A stretch of DNA of 6,173 nt, from positions 1-6,173 of the forward strand of contig JAEURL010000613.1 in the NCBI GenBank assembly GCA_016789165.1. Reading direction: 5' to 3'. Below are positions 5,928-6,173 of the stretch, in pieces (the stretch's first letter is position 1; each line of letters begins with the position of its first letter). A program made the translations under genes and the position numbers. The notes beneath the pieces are model-generated. The model ran no database searches. It had not been told where the DNA came from and was given only the letters and a program-made list of their open reading frames with translations. Origin of the DNA: Anaerolineales bacterium (lineage in GTDB: Bacteria > Chloroflexota > Anaerolineae > Anaerolineales > UBA6663).

Positions 5928-5968
5928 AAAACGCGGCTTCGCCAGGGGATGATCCTCTGGCGAAGCCG
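5928..5968 (-). terminator. Rho-independent-type terminator/attenuator after the solute-binding-protein gene
   Basis: Arms 5934-5948 and 5954-5968 pair over 15 bp (12 perfect at the base, then one G-U and two GC pairs) around a 5-nt loop. Read on the minus strand, the stem is followed after CG by TTTT (5928-5931), then C. It lies 45 bases beyond the TAA at 6014-6016. The plus strand has no T-run on the other side, so it acts leftward. The T-tract is short, so partial read-through is expected. This fits an operon where binding protein is made in excess over permeases. Confidence 0.75.
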
Positions 5969-6013
5969 ACATTCATAAACAGGCCGGGGCCAGCGCCCGG
6001 CCGGCGGATGGCG

Positions 6014-6173
6014 TTACGGCAGCTGGCTGTTGAACTGATCCTGCGCCTTCTGCAGTTCGGCGGCGATATCCAGGGTGGGATCCTCTTTGACCACCCGGTA
6101 GACCACGTCCATCACGGCCTTCTTGACCAGGGCCGGGTCCTGCAGCGAGCCATAGAAGGGCCGGCAGGCGCTG
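6014..6173 (-). CDS. C-terminus of an extracellular solute-binding protein (family 1, sugar ABC importer)
   Basis: Only the last 52 complete codons, ending in TAA at 6014-6016, lie in the window; the rest is beyond the right edge. The segment is a typical C-terminal helix region of MalE/UgpB-like binding proteins: 'DPALVKKAVMDVVYRVV' followed by 'DIAAELQKAQDQFNSQLP' at the very end, where members usually finish with an amphipathic helix ending in N-x-x-L. Position upstream of MalF- and MalG-type genes on the same strand supports the call and gives the classical binding protein-permease-permease order. The protein would be exported or lipid-anchored and would deliver a carbohydrate to the two permeases, but its substrate and signal peptide cannot be seen here. 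Confidence 0.75.
   Translation of the reverse strand, partial: SACRPFYGSLQDPALVKKAVMDVVYRVVKEDPTLDIAAELQKAQDQFNSQLP

Larger units (their letters stand above)
5706..6013. other. Structured intercistronic gap between the solute-binding-protein and permease genes
   Basis: These 308 bases hold no convincing gene. An open stretch on the plus strand (5746-5928) has no recognisable domain, is Pro/Gly-rich and runs antisense to the operon. The gap holds the terminator-like hairpin (5928-5968), a long-range inverted repeat (5801-5863) and the Shine-Dalgarno sequences of the MalF-type gene near its right-to-left end. A TATCAT on the minus strand (5771-5776) matches 5 of 6 bases of a -10 box, but no -35 is seen at 16-18 nt. 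A separate weak promoter for the permeases is only a possibility. Confidence 0.6.

Noticed and set aside
5746..5928. Small plus-strand open frame in the binding-protein/permease gap
   Set aside because: It is Pro/Gly-rich, has no convincing ribosome-binding site, overlaps both inverted repeats' region and is antisense to the operon.

Overview
This 6.2-kb, GC-rich window reads as bacterial chromosome with dense, operon-style packing. The mix suggests a Chloroflexota-like or similar high-GC environmental bacterium: a family-1 sugar ABC importer without a linked ATPase, a ROK-like protein, and TIGR03792-type small proteins. That placement is inference, since no rRNA or marker gene is present.

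Layout. (1) Positions 1-1014, minus strand: a two-gene unit. A small dimeric alpha/beta-barrel protein of the TIGR03792 type is followed 3 bp later by a ROK-like protein that runs off the left edge. The ROK-like protein lacks the expected catalytic and glycine-rich motifs. (2) Positions 1015-1215: a divergent promoter region. It has a near-consensus extended -10 promoter for the plus-strand genes and a perfect TATAAT on the minus strand. (3) Positions 1216-3789, plus strand: a three-gene operon. It encodes a COG0402 amidohydrolase most like 8-oxoguanine deaminase, a short-chain dehydrogenase/reductase of pteridine-reductase type whose catalytic Tyr position holds His, and a second TIGR03792 protein. 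(4) Positions 3779-6173, minus strand: an ABC sugar-importer operon read right to left. It holds the C-terminus of a solute-binding protein, a structured gap with a strong hairpin plus TTTT, then MalF-type and MalG-type permeases. The last permease overlaps the plus-strand operon tail-to-tail by 11 bp.

How the genes may work together. The deaminase would hydrolyse an amino group from an oxidised purine such as 8-oxoguanine (giving urate) or a related pterin. The SDR could act on the same kind of bicyclic ring, and the TIGR03792 proteins could be small-molecule binding or oxygenase-like partners. The two TIGR03792 paralogues, one on each side of the divergent promoter, tie the left and central units together. 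The ABC importer is probably an independent carbohydrate-uptake operon, with the intercistronic hairpin keeping binding-protein output above permease output. No tRNA, rRNA, CRISPR array, insertion sequence or attachment site was found.
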